A DNA stretch of 64,000 nucleotides from an uncultured Eggerthella sp. (GCA_900538545.1 UPYK01000009.1:4841-68840), one strand, 5' to 3'; positions 1-9,315 are shown, counted from the stretch's first letter. A program made the numbers and translations. Notes: generated from the letters alone by a model not told the origin.

Positions 1-26
1 AAAGGCCAGCACATGTTGGCCTTTTG
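1..26. terminator. Palindromic hairpin after the LRR gene
   Basis: The sequence holds inverted arms AAAGGCCA and TGGCCTTT around a short loop, with T-rich sequence on the right side and A-rich on the left. It sits six bases beyond the stop of the minus-strand leucine-rich-repeat gene, so it probably ends that transcript. The window edge cuts off whatever follows. Confidence 0.6.
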
Positions 27-31
27 GTTGT

Positions 32-1051
32 CTATAGTTCATACCCTAAGAAACAAAGCATGTCTTGACATACAATGTCAGGGCTTCTCTCAAATAGCTG
101 CTTAGCTCGTTCAAGATTTTCATCAATATAGCTGCGATACAACTGAATCATTTCTTCGTTTGGCTTTGGTGCATCTTCGGCTGTCATGCATAGTCGAGTG
201 ATGGCTACCTTTAGCTTTGTTTCAAAACCTCCAAGGGAAAGAAAGTCTTCCTTAAATAAGTCCTCTTTGAAGTATCTGTCAATTATGGAAAAGCATTCCA
301 GACTATTTAATGCTTTTAACTCAGATTCGGGTAAGCCTGCTTGTATCAGATTCACCTCTGGGTTGTAGTGTGCATATAGGTATCCGCCGTCAGGGCTTCG
401 AACCCCCTTTACTCCCCAGAAGTAATATCGGTAACCGTCTCTGCGGTCTTTTCTGTATGGTGTCGATTGATTTTCAAATAGATAATCTTTCCAGTTATTT
501 GCGGTGCATGAAGGAAAACTAACAGATGCAGCCTGAACGCATGATGAGGAGTCTATATCAAGAACGGTATCAGGAATGAATACGGCGCCATCAAAGCACC
601 TAAATGCATGAGCGCAAATCTTCTTTACCGAAGGAGGTATTTTCAAAAACGTATTCTTCCTTGTGTACTTACCACGCCTGAATTCAGCCCACAAGAAAGT
701 ACCAGGTGGAATCTCTTTTAGATCACTCGGAAGGGTTAAACCTCCAAAAATATTAGAGAAAGCAAAGGCTCCAACGAGCTTACCCCAGCGATCTTTCTTC
801 CATTCAAGATTGACCCCTTTAGGAATGGTAAGATGGCGGAATGTTGCTGTTGCGAAGGCCTCAGGCATGATCCTTTTAACCGTTTTAGGAATCTTTAACC
901 TTTGAAGACGACAGTCAGAGAATGCATGCGCTCCGATAGTGGTAACACCATCTGGGATAACAGCAACCCCTTCTGAATCGATCAATGGGGTAATATCAAC
1001 TAAAGTATCTCCTTGAACTGCCTGAGAAATATCGTAGTTATTTTCAGTCAT
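32..1051 (-). CDS. BspA-like leucine-rich-repeat protein (LRR_5), probably cytoplasmic
   Basis: This 339-aa protein carries LRR_5/BspA-type repeats over about residues 25-190. The recurring pattern is an alanine-phenylalanine core (IGAHAFSDC, MPEAFATA, CAHAFRC) followed by a loop such as LKIPKTV or FIPDTV. LRR_5 proteins are usually surface or secreted binding proteins, but no signal peptide, membrane segment or LPxTG motif is visible here, so an intracellular role is inferred. Residues from about 200 onward, including a Tyr-rich patch (RYYFW) and a helical end, match nothing I recognise. The ATG at 1051 follows a weak AAAGAGAG ribosome site. The gene is AT-rich like the rest of the accessory block. 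The LRR assignment is fairly safe; the function is unknown. Confidence 0.7.
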   Translation of the reverse strand: MTENNYDISQAVQGDTLVDITPLIDSEGVAVIPDGVTTIGAHAFSDCRLQRLKIPKTVKRIMPEAFATATFRHLTIPKGVNLEWKKDRWGKLVGAFAFSNIFGGLTLPSDLKEIPPGTFLWAEFRRGKYTRKNTFLKIPPSVKKICAHAFRCFDGAVFIPDTVLDIDSSSCVQAASVSFPSCTANNWKDYLFENQSTPYRKDRRDGYRYYFWGVKGVRSPDGGYLYAHYNPEVNLIQAGLPESELKALNSLECFSIIDRYFKEDLFKEDFLSLGGFETKLKVAITRLCMTAEDAPKPNEEMIQLYRSYIDENLERAKQLFERSPDIVCQDMLCFLGYEL

Positions 1052-1107
1052 GAGTTATGTGCTCTCTTTAGATTAGATGTGAGCTTTACTGCTGAGATTG
1101 ATCTTGG

Positions 1108-1257
1108 TTATCGTAGCATGATACCTTCAAGTGATTCTTCACAAAGTTTAGCTTTTTCTTGCTCGAACGCTTCATCCGCTTCCTGGTATTCATATAAGAG
1201 TTTTCTGTAATTATCGAGCACGAATTCAGCGTCTTGTAGGGGATGTTCTCTCTTCAC
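1108..1257 (-). pseudogene. Probable truncated coding remnant, unknown family
   Basis: The minus strand reads open as a charged, helical protein end (VLDNYRKLLYEYQEADEAF and onward) with natural-looking composition, ending at TAA. The frame stays open upstream into the 1335-1619 gene, but no ATG lies in it. The only late start is a GTG at 1257 without a ribosome site. I read it as the surviving C-terminal part of a gene disrupted when its neighbour arrived. The family is not recognised. Confidence 0.3.
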
Positions 1258-1334
1258 AAGAAGGTTAGCTTTACAGAAAATTGGATCAGTAATAATTGTC
1301 TTTATGACATTAGTAAGAACGTGAGGAGCATAGG

Positions 1335-1619
1335 ATGGATTACAAGGAACTCTTAAATCAGTATTACCATGAAGGCAAAATAGACATGGCTGAAGTTATC
1401 GATGAGCTAGACCAATACTATGAAGCAGCTGGTTTTGAAGACTTTTACAATCGCGTGCTTTCTCCTATGAATGACCAGGAGCTTCTAGATTGCTTTGTCA
1501 AAACATTTTTTGGTGTTTCGGGAGAAGGGGAGTTGGAAGCTTATGACCAAGAAACCCTTGAAGGAATTGAAGAAGCGAGTAAAGAAGCACTTGAAAAAGT
1601 TCTTATAAAGGATAATTAG
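1335..1619 (+). CDS. Small acidic hypothetical protein
   Basis: This 94-aa protein is strongly acidic and mostly predicted helical, with a Tyr/Glu-rich N-terminal half (MDYKELLNQYY) and a Glu/Ala/Lys-rich end. The ATG has a good AGGAG site six bases upstream, which supports translation. No signal peptide, Cys cluster or DNA-binding motif is seen. It lies between the minus-strand LRR gene and the minus-strand helicase operon and is the only plus-strand gene in this block. Small acidic proteins beside defence operons can be inhibitors or antitoxin-like partners, but nothing here proves that. The family is not recognised. Confidence 0.5.
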   Translation: MDYKELLNQYYHEGKIDMAEVIDELDQYYEAAGFEDFYNRVLSPMNDQELLDCFVKTFFGVSGEGELEAYDQETLEGIEEASKEALEKVLIKDN

Positions 1620-1699
1620 AGTCCCAATAGGTGCAATGCGACTACTGGTGATTCACTTACGCAACAGCGAAGAGACCATAGTTCCGTAAAAGAGTGTCG

Positions 1700-1830
1700 T
1701 TGCGCAAAGCGACTAGTTTTAAGATATTAACCAAAGTAAGGTTTCAGCTTCTCTTTGATGGAGTCTGAAGCTTTTACTTTTTTGACGTATGCACGAATGT
1801 CTTTTGCGTATGACTTTTTGGGTTCTCCTT
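1700..1830 (-). pseudogene. Possible C-terminal coding remnant beyond the helicase operon
   Basis: On the minus strand a short open stretch reads KKSYAKDIRAYVKKVKASDS and ends KPYFG before a TAA near 1725. It has plausible protein composition, but a stop lies immediately upstream and there is no start codon. An AAGGAG-like sequence just before it may be a fossil ribosome site. The rest of 1620-1867 shows nothing else coding and no clear terminator. Confidence is low because of its length. Confidence 0.2.
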
Positions 1831-1867
1831 ATCTTGTTAGTTGGTTTTCTTGATACGTTACATTTGC

Positions 1868-3763
1868 TTAAGCATCTTCTTCTAGATCGAATAGGCCTTC
1901 GAATACGAGATTTATATCCTGCTTATCGGTAGACCCCGGTTCGAGAACGCCTCGGTCAATTGCTTCCAGCATTGTGCTTTCCTTTTCTGAGAGACGATCG
2001 TAAATCTTCTTGTCGAGAGACCAATCATCTGTTTTGCTTGAATAGTATGTCTGCATAAAATAGTACTGTGTGTACTGACCGTCAGGTAGTCCGAGTCTAT
2101 GGATTCGATCCTTTGATTGAAGCAAGTGAACGAGGTTGTAGCCATATTCGAAGTAGATCGCATCATGACATATCGAATGAAGCGAGACCGATTCAGCTAA
2201 GGTATGAGGGTTCGTTAAGAGGAAGTCTATCTCACCAGCTTTGAAGGAACCTAGTATTGTATCTCTTTTACTTTGTGGCGTTGATCCGTTGATGACTGCA
2301 CCATGAAAGCCTTTGTCTTCCAGCATATAAGCTAGGTTATACATTGTCTTCTTGAAGATGCACCAAATAATGAGAGGCTTCCCTTTGTTCAGCAAGGATG
2401 ATGCGAGATCGATGCATCTAAGCGTTTTGGTAGTGGGACCGCAAACGCCGACGATGGAGCGGAGGCTGGTGTCGTAAACATCTACTCCTGGGCCACCAAT
2501 ACTGCCATCTAAGTCAATCATTCCGTCAAATTCTTCAGGCTCAAGCGCATCGAATAACATTTCTGGATCAGATTCCATCTGAAGTATCCTGATGATTAAA
2601 GCCAGTGGGTCGTTCTTATACATGTCTCTTAGTCTGTAGAAGAGAGCGGTTTCTGTCGGACTTGCGTTCACATCTACTTCTAAGTCGGGCGAAACTGGTG
2701 GAACTCCGAGCTTTTCCTTGTTCGTTCTACAAAAGAAGGGTTGAAGAGCTGCATTAATGGACGCTATCTCGGTTGGAGAAGGATCCTTTAGGAATTTAGG
2801 GGTGAATCCGAAGAAGGTTCCGTAATCATCGGGATAAAGAATGTTGAGCAGGTTGTAAATGTCCACGTAGGAATTGGGAATCGGAGTACCTGTCAGCGCA
2901 ACTACATAACTAGCATCTCTGGCGATTACGCGCGCGCTGTTTGCTCTTACTCCATCGACTTTCTTGACCTTATGTATTTCATCGAAAACGAGCATTGCGT
3001 CTCCTGAGATAATGCTCCTGAGCTCTTCTTGGAAATTCAAGAGAGCCTCGTAGTTTACGAGTATCAGGTCATATCGTTTGTAGTTCCAAGCGAGCTCTTT
3101 GCGCTTGACGGAAGTTGACCGTGTAGCGAATTCCGGGTCATGGAAGCATAGGGACTTGCATGGGATGTTTTCCCCAAAGCAATTTTTCCATTCATCGCGC
3201 CATGACCCGAAGGCATTCTTCGGACACACAACAACAAGCCTGGTCACTTTCTTCAAGTGATGCAGATATGCAAACATACCTAAAGTGGATGCTGTTTTGC
3301 CAGATCCAGGTACGGAGAAATTCGCAGATTTCCTCATGCTGCACATGAAGAAAGCGTCCCAAACCTGCCTGTCGCGTAGCGTTCTTATCATGTATGCATC
3401 TACTACGCGAGCAAAGGTTCTTAGTTGTTCCAAAACACTGTCGTCGTGGTTCTTGATGAGCAGTCCCACTCTCGACTTCTCGCGAATCAGGGAATCCTCT
3501 TTTTCTTTGTAGTCTTCGAAAGAGGGGTTTAACTCGACTTCGTAGCTGTCTTTTGAAGCGCTTTGAAGCGCATCCAAAACGCTTTGACATTCGGAATAAG
3601 AGAGCTCTGGAGAGAAAAGAATGTCCTGCCCCTCAATCGAGGACACCCTTCTCTTTACTCCAGGCATCTTCAGCTTCCATGTAGGAGACTTCAGAAACTC
3701 ATCGATAGATGCACCTTCAAGGGTTAGCTTTAGTTGTTTATCGTATGTAACGAGGAACTTCAA
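1868..3763 (-). CDS. SNF2-family DEAD-like helicase/translocase
   Basis: This 631-aa protein has two RecA-like lobes. Visible motifs are a Walker A of form VPGSGKT at about 151-157 (most SNF2 proteins have GxGKT after DEMGL), a DEIH box at about 261-264, TGTP at about 291-294, and motif VI as DRIHRLG at about 552-558. The N-terminal 120 residues are a separate domain I do not recognise. SNF2-type proteins use ATP to track along double-stranded DNA and recur in phage-defence operons such as DISARM, but no nuclease or methylase domain is fused here. The start is a TTG overlapping the stop of the ParB-like gene as TTGA, with GAAAGAG upstream, so translation is probably coupled. It is the last gene of the three-gene operon. 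Confidence 0.85.
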   Translation of the reverse strand: MKFLVTYDKQLKLTLEGASIDEFLKSPTWKLKMPGVKRRVSSIEGQDILFSPELSYSECQSVLDALQSASKDSYEVELNPSFEDYKEKEDSLIREKSRVGLLIKNHDDSVLEQLRTFARVVDAYMIRTLRDRQVWDAFFMCSMRKSANFSVPGSGKTASTLGMFAYLHHLKKVTRLVVVCPKNAFGSWRDEWKNCFGENIPCKSLCFHDPEFATRSTSVKRKELAWNYKRYDLILVNYEALLNFQEELRSIISGDAMLVFDEIHKVKKVDGVRANSARVIARDASYVVALTGTPIPNSYVDIYNLLNILYPDDYGTFFGFTPKFLKDPSPTEIASINAALQPFFCRTNKEKLGVPPVSPDLEVDVNASPTETALFYRLRDMYKNDPLALIIRILQMESDPEMLFDALEPEEFDGMIDLDGSIGGPGVDVYDTSLRSIVGVCGPTTKTLRCIDLASSLLNKGKPLIIWCIFKKTMYNLAYMLEDKGFHGAVINGSTPQSKRDTILGSFKAGEIDFLLTNPHTLAESVSLHSICHDAIYFEYGYNLVHLLQSKDRIHRLGLPDGQYTQYYFMQTYYSSKTDDWSLDKKIYDRLSEKESTMLEAIDRGVLEPGSTDKQDINLVFEGLFDLEEDA

Positions 3764-4983
3764 ATTTGCTCTTTCGTAATGAAGCAGCGAATCTCCTCGA
3801 TTCGACCTTCTAAATTATTGAGCGCGCGTATAGCGCGTTTCATGTTGTCATTATCTAGATGGCCTAGGATATTCACGTCAACACCATCGAGTAGGTCTAC
3901 TGCAGCATCGAGCTTAGATATAGGGCTGTCAAGAATAATCGCTCCGTTTGCCTTAGCTTCTGAGGTTGACATCGTATTCGCGAACCTGTCGATGAGTTTT
4001 TGGTCAGATCGGATTTTGTCTCTGATGGTTTCCTTATTGATCGTTTCCATCTTCGAAAGTCGGTCTACGACCTCTTCCGCCAGCTCGGACTCATTTTCGA
4101 TGAATTCTTTGGCCATGGGGGATTTAAGGATCTTCTTGAACTTTCGAACGAAGCGCGTGATGTCCCCGGCGGGTTCAACGACCATGTTGGCGAATATACA
4201 TTGCTTGACTGTCTCAGCCTCGTCCTCGTCTGCGCAGTACTTGAGGATTGCGGGAATCTCGATGATTGGTCCGTTGAGTTCCATATCTCGCGCAAGGTAG
4301 AATTCGCCAGGGGCGTTTATGAAGTCAAGGAACTCAATCAGGTATCTGGACTGTTCTACGAGCTTCTTGACCTCGCCTGGAGTTGTATTGGTATCCCTCG
4401 CATATTCTTCAATGCTGAAGAGACCAGTTCTCACGATGTCGTTGTAGATACCAACAAGCCTATCGATTGGGTTGTAATCAACCTTTCCTTCTTCGCCATG
4501 CTGAAGCGCAAGCTCCAGCTTTTTGATGCGCTTCTTATCCTGCGCAATTTCTTCAGGAAGGATCACGGCATCGATCCAATTGAACTTGTCATCATCTCTC
4601 GATAGGATTCGCAAGCACGTGAATCTTCTATTGCCATCAATGACTAGTCCGTTGGAGAGAACGATGGCTGGTACGTTTTGCCCGACCATCTTGATGTTCT
4701 TTGCTGTCCTGTCTATTGCCTTTTCATTACTTTTAACGATGAATTCTTCGATTATGCCGTTGTATGCCTCAAGGTTGTCTTCTGGTGGAAGAGTGTCATT
4801 GTGCTCGGCCTTGTATTGGCTTATATAAGTAGCAATTCGGTCGTTTTGATTGTTGTAATGCAGTTGATCCAGCCGGATCCTGTAGACCGGATAGACTTTG
4901 CCAACTCCATCAATTGGGACTTTTCTTGAAAGAGCGGTCGGCTGCGCCAATCCGTCAGGACTGATCATTTCTTCTAAATTCAT
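3760..4983 (-). CDS. ParB/sulfiredoxin-fold domain protein
   Basis: This 407-aa protein has a ParB N-terminal-type motif, VIDGNRR at about 114-120, preceded by VPAIVLSNG. That resembles the nucleotide-binding GxRR region of ParB/Srx-fold proteins. The remaining ~280 residues are helical and highly charged; they lack a recognisable ParB helix-turn-helix or dimer domain, so it is not a chromosome-partition ParB. Several ParB-fold proteins are CTPases or nucleases in defence and modification systems. The ATG at 4983 has a strong AAGGAAGG site, and the gap to the upstream large gene is 17 bases. The TGA stop overlaps the TTG start of the helicase gene. I infer that the three products act as one complex or pathway. 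Confidence 0.75.
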   Translation of the reverse strand: MNLEEMISPDGLAQPTALSRKVPIDGVGKVYPVYRIRLDQLHYNNQNDRIATYISQYKAEHNDTLPPEDNLEAYNGIIEEFIVKSNEKAIDRTAKNIKMVGQNVPAIVLSNGLVIDGNRRFTCLRILSRDDDKFNWIDAVILPEEIAQDKKRIKKLELALQHGEEGKVDYNPIDRLVGIYNDIVRTGLFSIEEYARDTNTTPGEVKKLVEQSRYLIEFLDFINAPGEFYLARDMELNGPIIEIPAILKYCADEDEAETVKQCIFANMVVEPAGDITRFVRKFKKILKSPMAKEFIENESELAEEVVDRLSKMETINKETIRDKIRSDQKLIDRFANTMSTSEAKANGAIILDSPISKLDAAVDLLDGVDVNILGHLDNDNMKRAIRALNNLEGRIEEIRCFITKEQI

Positions 4984-5000
4984 TCAAATACCTTCCTTTG

Positions 5001-8000
5001 TTACCTAGACAATACTTCTTGAACCAATTTGTCGTATTCTTCAGGACTTTCAAATACCCTGTCCAGGTCTTCGTGGTAGAAGAGCTCTGATCTTCGTATG
5101 ATATTCCGAGCAAGGTATGGACTGATATCTATACTGTACTTTTTCTTCATATATATGCAGAGGTCTTCGACATCGATGCTTTTCAATTCACCGAGAGTAT
5201 TCTCAAATAGGTCAACAACGCTGAAGCTGTAGGGGGTTTTGCAAAAAATGATCCGACTACCAACACTCGTAGTCTTGATTCTTCCGCCTACCCTCGCTGT
5301 TGAGATGAGTGATTCCAAAAATTCATCACCAAAGCCGACCTCATTGGCATATTTTTCGACGCAGTGGTTAAAGCCACTATCTCGCAAGCTGTATACGGTG
5401 AAGGGTTCGTTCTTGTTGGTAGCCTCGAGGACCCTATCGACGTAGTTCTCAAAATCAGCTTTAGTGGCCGTTTCATCAATTGCGGAAATAACGGCATTCA
5501 GGTGAATGTATTTGTCTTTCTCGTATTCGACAACATCGAGGGCATTGATCTTGATCTGCAGAACGCTGTCAAAATCGGGGTGCTTAAAGACTTCGGCTAT
5601 AAAACCTTCAGTCTCCGGCCCAAATGAGACATGGTTATCGATTAGGCTTTCAAAGACCGTACGCTCGTCAAGATCGACACGAATTAATAGTTCATGAGAA
5701 GGTTTGTATCCAACTTTCTCAAGATTGAGTTTGTTGATGAGACTGGTAGAGGCATCCGGATATTTGTCTTTGAATTGAAGCTTTATAAGCGACATGGGAT
5801 GGAAATCGCTCGTTAGCAAGGTAGCTAAAGTATCAAGTTGCTCGCTCGACATTTCCTCGAACGAGCACGAATAGCTACCATGACTTTTGTAAATCTCGAA
5901 TCCCCTCAAATATGAACCTCTGAAGGTGGCTTCTGGCACTCCATACTTCTCCTGATACAGTAACGCCAATGTTGAAACGTCGATCGGTCCGTTTTCCTGT
6001 ATGAGGTCGAGTGTTTGTTTCTCCCTATCACCGTCACCAAATGTGATGGTGGGCATTCTACCAAATACTATGCTATCTGGAAGATCGCAATAGTTTTTTG
6101 CTATGTAGTGCAATTCATATTCATCTTTGATTTCAAGTTCTTCTATGATTTCAGAGGCCAAGGGATGGTTAAAGATAAGAGCCGATGAACATTCGATGTC
6201 TTTGAACAAGCCAGAGGTCATGAACTCTTTGAGCTTCGAATAGTCATATTGGCTCGCATCGTAATACCTTATGTAAGCATCTTCGCCCGATCTGACATTT
6301 AGTATTTCTGGCACGTTGCGCCTTGTCCATTCTTGGAAGCTATGCAATTTGCCGAATGGGAGACCTTTCGAGTCAAGGGAGTGTTCTGTCAAAAACTTTC
6401 CGTATGCTTCTTGCAAATCGGTAATTGTAATTCTGGAGTGCTCGGTAAGCTTATTAACCAAGAACAGAATGATAGATCTTCGATCTTTATGAATGCGCTC
6501 ACCGTCAACGAAGAGGAAATCTTTATTGAGTAGAGACCTAATCTCGTTCTTGATATTTTCAGAAATACGCTCATCGGATAAAGCAAACGTCAATGGTAGA
6601 AATTGTCTATCCCGTTTTTCTGTAGTTAGGTTTAGATAATTCTCGATTTTGGCATCAGCTCCAGTGATAAGCACGAAGTTGGATTTCCCGATATCGTAAG
6701 TCGTATAAAGGTATCGAAATACATCCTCTTCAAGAAGCGGACGCCGGTTCAAGAGCTTTGTTGTAATCTGTCGGACTCGCTCGCGAGTTATGCCGGCCCT
6801 TCTTCCACATTCATCCAAAGTGAACCCACGAAGTCTCAAGGACAATAGTTCTGCATCCCTTTTGGAAAGGCTCTGAATCCACTCATCTAATGATGGATGC
6901 TTAAACCTTATTACGCGAGATGATTCCTCGAATGTGCAATCGTCGAATTCCTGCAAAACCTCTAGTGCATGGCTTTGCCAAACAGGGTTTTCAGGAATTC
7001 GAATCGTGCATTCAGTTCGATTTGTAAGCTCTTTTGTCTTGGCTTGTCGTAACTGGCCCTTCAAAGACAACTTGAAGGCATCGATTGCGGAGGACGATTC
7101 TGTTATTGCTTCTAAAACCAGCTTTTCGGCATCGGCAACGTTTCCGTTAGAGACATCCAGCGCCTCTTGTGCCATTGGTAGGTAATACACACGGAAAGCC
7201 TCTGGGAGAAGATCTAATCCCTCGCGACGCAAGTACATTGCGCATGCATCTAAAAGTTCGATTGCACGATTGTTGAACTTGTAAAGATAGCTTTCATACG
7301 CAAGAGGATTAATTTTTTCTTCAACAAGATTATTCTTCGGGAGCCTAGTGTTATCAACGCCATCATGCAAGAGCTTATCAAGTGCTGCTCTCGCCGCTTC
7401 AACTTTGAGGACTCCTATTCCACGAAGCTTTAGCAATTGATTTTCAGATTTTGAAACAAGACTCTCAATAGTGTTAATGCCATTGCGCTTGAAACATCGA
7501 GTGCTTGCATCTCCTAATTCCAAGATGTCAATCGGAAGAGCGAGCAAGCTGACTTCTGAATTTTGATCGCCGTTTTCTGATGGTGGGTTTTCTGTTCTCT
7601 GATTGTTGTTAATGGCTGAGAGCATTCCGAACGCATCAAAAATGTACCGTGTGCTATTCGATAGGCACTTCAGAGCCTCCACCTGCTCAGACATCAGAGC
7701 AGGTTTGCAGTCATTTGAACTCACCTTAAGAAAATGGAGCAGCTCTTCTTTGCTTTTTTCGCCAAGACCCCTCTGGTTAAGGAACTTCTTGAGGTTGGCA
7801 ATTAGATCCCTTACCGTATGCAGTCCATTCTTTTGAAGGGCGTTTGTAATTCTGTTAGATAATGCAAGGGATTTCGTAGTGTCAAATGCATGAAGTATGG
7901 GTGCGCTTTCCAGCGTAGGTTTAGCCGAAAGCCTGGATGCCTCTCTGTTGCGAGACCTGTCATTCGTTGAAAGCGCGATTGTCTTCTCGTCGCTGTAATT

Positions 8001-8399
8001 AATAAGGTTAGATCTATCTTCAATAGACGCAATGAGATTTCTTAATTCTTCTTCGGAAATCTGCTCGTATTGATCTGTATTTGTTGGTTCAGAACCACCT
8101 ATCAAAATGTCATAGGGGAGGTAATTGATATTTGTATCGTATTTGCTATTGCGATTTGCTGATTGCTGATCAGAAAAATCATCGATCACGACTACATTTT
8201 CAACAGCAGTCTCAACCGGCGCATTAAGCATCACACCTTCTAAGCCTATACAAACCTGACCTGATCTTTTGAGTGCATCAATCGCTCTGCTAATATCTGC
8301 AAAATCCCATTTAGGTAAGACTGCATCGATATAGGAATATGTGACCGGTTCGTTTTGTCTTTCTAAAACAAGTAGTATTGAGTTCTCAATTTCCGACAT
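5001..8399 (-). CDS. Large multi-HTH protein with alpha-CTD-like and sigma-70 region-4-like segments
   Basis: This 1132-aa protein has the following visible order. Residues 1-58 look like a winged helix. Residues ~178-228 and ~290-345 each resemble the RNA polymerase alpha C-terminal domain, with a helix-hairpin-helix core (HTVRDL, then RGLGEKS; TIESLV, then LRGIGVLK). Residues ~510-555 resemble sigma-70 region 4, with the recognition helix TRERVRQI. The C-terminal half appears to hold further winged-helix-like units and no obvious catalytic motif. The protein could dock on RNA polymerase or DNA, or be a multi-contact DNA-binding scaffold for the downstream ParB-like protein and helicase. A TTG at 8402 directly precedes the ATG I chose at 8399; AAGGA lies nine bases before that ATG. 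I do not recognise a named family for the whole protein. Confidence 0.7.
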   Translation of the reverse strand: MSEIENSILLVLERQNEPVTYSYIDAVLPKWDFADISRAIDALKRSGQVCIGLEGVMLNAPVETAVENVVVIDDFSDQQSANRNSKYDTNINYLPYDILIGGSEPTNTDQYEQISEEELRNLIASIEDRSNLINYSDEKTIALSTNDRSRNREASRLSAKPTLESAPILHAFDTTKSLALSNRITNALQKNGLHTVRDLIANLKKFLNQRGLGEKSKEELLHFLKVSSNDCKPALMSEQVEALKCLSNSTRYIFDAFGMLSAINNNQRTENPPSENGDQNSEVSLLALPIDILELGDASTRCFKRNGINTIESLVSKSENQLLKLRGIGVLKVEAARAALDKLLHDGVDNTRLPKNNLVEEKINPLAYESYLYKFNNRAIELLDACAMYLRREGLDLLPEAFRVYYLPMAQEALDVSNGNVADAEKLVLEAITESSSAIDAFKLSLKGQLRQAKTKELTNRTECTIRIPENPVWQSHALEVLQEFDDCTFEESSRVIRFKHPSLDEWIQSLSKRDAELLSLRLRGFTLDECGRRAGITRERVRQITTKLLNRRPLLEEDVFRYLYTTYDIGKSNFVLITGADAKIENYLNLTTEKRDRQFLPLTFALSDERISENIKNEIRSLLNKDFLFVDGERIHKDRRSIILFLVNKLTEHSRITITDLQEAYGKFLTEHSLDSKGLPFGKLHSFQEWTRRNVPEILNVRSGEDAYIRYYDASQYDYSKLKEFMTSGLFKDIECSSALIFNHPLASEIIEELEIKDEYELHYIAKNYCDLPDSIVFGRMPTITFGDGDREKQTLDLIQENGPIDVSTLALLYQEKYGVPEATFRGSYLRGFEIYKSHGSYSCSFEEMSSEQLDTLATLLTSDFHPMSLIKLQFKDKYPDASTSLINKLNLEKVGYKPSHELLIRVDLDERTVFESLIDNHVSFGPETEGFIAEVFKHPDFDSVLQIKINALDVVEYEKDKYIHLNAVISAIDETATKADFENYVDRVLEATNKNEPFTVYSLRDSGFNHCVEKYANEVGFGDEFLESLISTARVGGRIKTTSVGSRIIFCKTPYSFSVVDLFENTLGELKSIDVEDLCIYMKKKYSIDISPYLARNIIRRSELFYHEDLDRVFESPEEYDKLVQEVLSR

Positions 8400-8413
8400 C
8401 AATTCTTATCCTT

Positions 8414-8560
8414 CTAGCTAATATAGAATTCCATCAGATCAACCTCGCGCTGTTCTGTATGCTCACAGAGCTCGCAAGCACTCAGATTGGATAGTTTAAT
8501 CAAATCAGCCTTCGCTACAGATAAACAATCGAAGGCCGTTGTTCCACAGTATTCTTCCAT
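8414..8560 (-). CDS. Small protein, divergent paralogue of the 9529-9708 product
   Basis: This 48-aa minus-strand reading frame ends 14 bases before the ATG of the large gene, so it could be the first cistron of the operon. It shares the pattern Y-x-GT-x-A near the start, then an ELCE block and a closing VDL-x-x-F, with the 59-aa product at 9529-9708. The conserved middle (GGFPVALLDLAD in the other copy) is poorly kept. The open frame continues 20 codons upstream without a start, so the true N-terminus may be lost. It may be a decayed copy rather than a working gene. Confidence 0.35.
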   Translation of the reverse strand: MEEYCGTTAFDCLSVAKADLIKLSNLSACELCEHTEQREVDLMEFYIS

Positions 8561-8909
8561 GTAGATGTATAACGCTTTGTGACATCTATGGTTGCCATAC
8601 AGTTCCTTTATATCGACTCATATATAACGAAAAGTTAAACTTGGTCATCTATAGCTAGTGCTTACTGAAGTACTAAGTCATTATAAGTTCTCGAGCATAG
8701 TTTTCAGGGGCAATGCTGGACGTTCTTGCGCATTCAATACTTTCTCGCATCGTGGACGGGTTCATAAACGTACTAAGAGATGTCGCTTCATGAAGCTTGG
8801 TCACTGATTAAATCAGTTGTAAGTTTAGGGTGTGTTTGAGGGTGCCCTATGCCCGTCAATTCCAAAAGCAGAACATGCTCTTTCATTAATTATCTCAAAG
8901 AGAAGGCAT

Positions 8910-9041
8910 TCATCTTCTTAGGAATGTCAAAATCTCGCTTTGCGGAAAACCAAGCGCTTCGGCGAGTCGGATTGATTCATCTAGCGCCTATATCGGATTG
9001 GGATAGAATGTAGACTTAAGCAGGTTGATGCATTTAGCCAT
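8910..9041 (-). pseudogene. Short remnant with an internal TAG, unknown family
   Basis: A 44-codon minus-strand frame begins MAKCINLLKS, is broken by a TAG after codon 17, and resumes with a helical stretch (SIRLAEALGFPQSEIL) before a TGA. The composition after the break resembles an antitoxin or helix-turn-helix protein, but too little is left to assign a family. It may equally be chance. Confidence 0.2.
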
Positions 9042-9192
9042 CTCTGCCTTGTTTTAAGCCAGTTTTGTCTTTGTCGAATAAAATACAGGCATTGAAGAAA
9101 ATGGTTTAGAGGCGCTGCAACTCAATCTCTCCTTCGAAGCCTTACACCTATTGCAGGTGGATAGCGCAGATGACTCGAAGGTGTTATTCTGA

Positions 9193-9315
9193 CATCATTT
9201 TCGAGATATTCATCATGCCAAACATAAGGGTGTCACAACAGGGATATTCAGAGCGTTTTATCAGGTTACTGACAAGGAGCTTAAGATGTTGGAGGATTGG
9301 TGCCCTGGCTGGTAA
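9193..9315 (+). pseudogene. C-terminal coding remnant, unknown family
   Basis: A plus-strand frame without a start codon reads HHAKHKGVTTGIFRAFYQV, then a Lys/Glu-rich helix, and ends at WCPGW before TAA. The same frame is stopped by a TGA at 9190. The mix of aromatic and charged residues looks like a real protein end, but I do not recognise it. The overlapping 67-codon frame at 9170-9373 reads as low-quality protein and is probably not real. Confidence 0.25.

Noticed and set aside
1013..1210. 65-codon plus-strand frame between the LRR gene and 1335
   Set aside because: The opposite strand reads as a more natural protein remnant; no ribosome site on the plus strand.
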